Under the pieces are notes generated by a model. It had not been told where the DNA came from. It saw only the letters and a program-made list of their open reading frames with translations, and ran no database searches. Source: Planctomycetota bacterium (GTDB lineage Bacteria; Planctomycetota; UBA1135; GCA-002686595). From it: a stretch of 8,565 nucleotides of DNA. A program made the translations under genes and the position numbers. Where the stretch lies: positions 1-8,565 of the forward strand of contig JAKVCE010000076.1 of NCBI GenBank assembly GCA_022447405.1, written 5' to 3'. Below are positions 7,416 through 8,565 of the stretch, in pieces. The first letter of the stretch is position 1, and every line of letters begins with the position of its first letter.

Positions 7416-7420
7416 AGGAG
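7416..7420 (+). promoter_or_regulatory. Ribosome binding site of the histidine kinase
   Basis: AGGAG, within GAAGGAGA, lies six bases before the ATG at 7427. It is among the clearest ribosome binding sites in the window and fixes the kinase start. Confidence 0.75.
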
Positions 7421-7426
7421 ACCTCG

Positions 7427-8565
7427 ATGAGGCTCTCGCTGGGTCTACGTGTCCTCCTGTTGGTCACGCTCGTGAACGCCGGGGTCTTCGGGGCGGGCTT
7501 GACCTTCCTCGCCGGGGGCATCGCGTCTGAGCGCGAGGAGCAGTCAGGGCGCTTCGGAGAGCTCTTGCTCTACACCTTGCAGGCGACGATCAACCCGGAG
7601 GGTGAGCTCAAGGTGGCCTCCATCTTGAAGTGGCCTTGGTGGGGCGAGTTCTCCGACGCGATCCTGGTCGACAGGCAGCTCGGACGCGGGGGCTCTGAGG
7701 AGCTCGTGGCGCGCGGGGTGCACCTCAACCCCGTTGGTGCGGCGCACCGCAGCGCGAGCTTCGACCACGCGAGCGTCATGGGCTCCATCGCGACCTCGAT
7801 GGAGACCGAGGCGAGAGTCAGTGCGGCCGAGGGCGTGGCGATCCCGATCTATGACCCGAGCGGCTCGGTGTGGGGTGGCTGTTGGTTCCAGCTCCCAGCA
7901 GGGGCGAGCACAGGCGAGCTGGCGAAGGGGCTCCTGCCGTGGTTCTTGGGGAGCACGCTCCTCCTGACCCTCGTGACCTTCTGGGTCTTGCGGCGCAACG
8001 TGCTCCAGCCTGTGGAGGACCTGGCAGCGGCCTCCGCGCGGCTCTCTGGGGGCGAGCTCGAGGTTCGCCTCGACACGCCTCCCCACGCGGACGAGATCGG
8101 AGACCTCGTGCGAGGCTTCAATGAGATGGCCGGGGAGGTCGCTCGGGCGCGCGCGCACCTCGAAGACGTCGCCGCGGATGAGCGCAGGAAGGCGCGCACG
8201 GCGGAGGAGGCGGCGATGACCCAGCGACGCTTAGCGGCGATGGGCGAGCTCGCCGCAGGCATCGCACACGAGATCAACAACCCCCTCGGCGGGATGCGCA
8301 ACGCGGTCGAGGCCCTCGAGCGCGGTGAGCTTCAGCCAGAGCGCAGGGAGCGCTACTTGGAGCTCGTGGACGGGGGCCTCTCTCGGATCCAAGGCATCGT
8401 CGGGAAGCTCCTGCGCTTCACGCCGCGCACAGAGCTCGCGGAAGAAATCTTCCCCTTCGCGGACGCGGCGCGGGAACACTCCGCCGACACGGAGAGCAGC
8501 AAGGGCGGCGGCGATCTGCAGTTCATGACCCAGGCACAGCTCGAGGAGCGCTACGGCCCACAGGT
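7427..8565 (+). CDS. Sensor histidine kinase, partial at the right edge, with anomalous C-terminal end
   Basis: A membrane sensor histidine kinase, open to the window end (379 complete codons, no stop). The first transmembrane segment is at about residues 8-31. A periplasmic sensor of roughly 135 residues follows (WPWWGEFSDAILVD, GVHLNP, VAIPIYDPSGSVWGGCW); I do not recognise its family. The second transmembrane segment is at 169-188, followed by a HAMP domain at about 189-241 (LQPVEDLAAASARLSGGELE, ending DEIGDLVRGFNEMAGEV) and a charged coiled-coil linker. The HisKA H-box MGELAAGIAHEINNPLGG has phospho-acceptor His281. The second HisKA helix ends near FTPR (331-334). The expected route into a HATPase_c domain is missing: from about residue 339 the sequence resembles a parvulin isomerase instead. 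It occupies the place of pilS after pilC, but PilS usually has several membrane segments and no large periplasmic domain, so a pilS name is not justified. The first 338 codons are secure; the last 41 are doubtful as part of this protein. Confidence 0.85.
   Translation, partial: MRLSLGLRVLLLVTLVNAGVFGAGLTFLAGGIASEREEQSGRFGELLLYTLQATINPEGELKVASILKWPWWGEFSDAILVDRQLGRGGSEELVARGVHLNPVGAAHRSASFDHASVMGSIATSMETEARVSAAEGVAIPIYDPSGSVWGGCWFQLPAGASTGELAKGLLPWFLGSTLLLTLVTFWVLRRNVLQPVEDLAAASARLSGGELEVRLDTPPHADEIGDLVRGFNEMAGEVARARAHLEDVAADERRKARTAEEAAMTQRRLAAMGELAAGIAHEINNPLGGMRNAVEALERGELQPERRERYLELVDGGLSRIQGIVGKLLRFTPRTELAEEIFPFADAAREHSADTESSKGGGDLQFMTQAQLEERYGPQ
8456..8521 (+). other. Parvulin-type (PpiC/SurA/PrsA) isomerase signature, fragment
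   Basis: In frame with the histidine kinase, residues 344-365 read FADAAREHSADTESSK followed by GGGDLQ. From memory, the PROSITE PpiC/parvulin signature is F-small-x-[LVAQ]-A-x3-[ST]-x(3,4)-[STQ]-x(3,5)-[GER]-G-x-[LIVM]-[GS]; every position fits except the last, which is Gln. The following FMTQAQLEERYGPQ also fits the loop after the parvulin GGDLG strand. The N-terminal strand of a parvulin domain (HILV-type) is absent, so only part of the fold is encoded before the edge. This may be foreign sequence joined by assembly rather than part of the kinase. Confidence 0.6.

Noticed and set aside
7544..8301. Open frames on the - strand opposite the kinase (204 and 150 residues)
   Set aside because: The + strand has a continuous frame with a good ribosome binding site, HAMP and H-box motifs. 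The - strand frames are low-complexity shadows.
1..8565. CRISPR array, tRNA, rRNA, insertion sequence or integration site
   Set aside because: No regularly spaced repeats, cloverleaf-like segments, transposase motifs or terminal inverted repeats were seen. The few palindromes found are 10-14 bases and isolated.

Overview
This is a GC-rich, almost fully coding window with all genes on the + strand. It carries a type IV pilus (type IV filament) motor operon with the order: DUF1573 lipoprotein, PilB/GspE-type ATPase, pilT, second PilB/GspE-type ATPase, pilC, sensor histidine kinase (running off the right edge). The order resembles the pilB-pilT-pilC-pilS block of Myxococcus xanthus, with an extra ATPase gene inserted and a kinase that does not look like PilS. 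Leu is mostly CTC/CTG, Glu mostly GAG, and TTG and GTG starts are used. A DUF1573 lipoprotein beside GspE/PilT/PilC genes suggests a GC-rich Planctomycetota or Myxococcota-like bacterium. That placement is inference, because there is no rRNA or other marker gene here.

Layout: 34-1581 encodes a secreted lipoprotein with a histidine/acid-rich tether and DUF1573-type Ig-like domains. Bases 1582-1740 are a short intergenic stretch with an imperfect inverted repeat and a -10-like TATACG element. From 1741 to 7353 lies the motor: ATPase 1, PilT (16-base gap), ATPase 2 (4-base TTGA overlap with pilT) and the PilC platform (69-base gap). After 73 bases a two-transmembrane HAMP/HisKA histidine kinase begins at 7427 with a strong ribosome binding site.

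How the genes fit together: PilB-type ATPases drive pilin polymerisation on the PilC inner-membrane platform and PilT drives depolymerisation. Both PilB-like proteins have an N-terminal MshEN-like domain, which in some relatives binds cyclic di-GMP, and a zinc-type tetracysteine motif. The kinase may control pilus genes through a response regulator outside the window. No pilin, secretin, PilMNOP or prepilin peptidase gene lies in the window.

The most unusual observation is at the right edge. Just after the HisKA dimerisation helices the kinase reading frame passes, without a stop, into sequence carrying a parvulin-type peptidyl-prolyl isomerase signature (8456-8521). Glu codon choice changes and a 6-bp inverted repeat sits at the suspected junction. 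This is either an assembly chimera at a contig end, a recombination scar, or an undescribed kinase-parvulin fusion; I consider a chimera most likely. I saw no tRNA, rRNA, CRISPR array, insertion sequence or phage gene.
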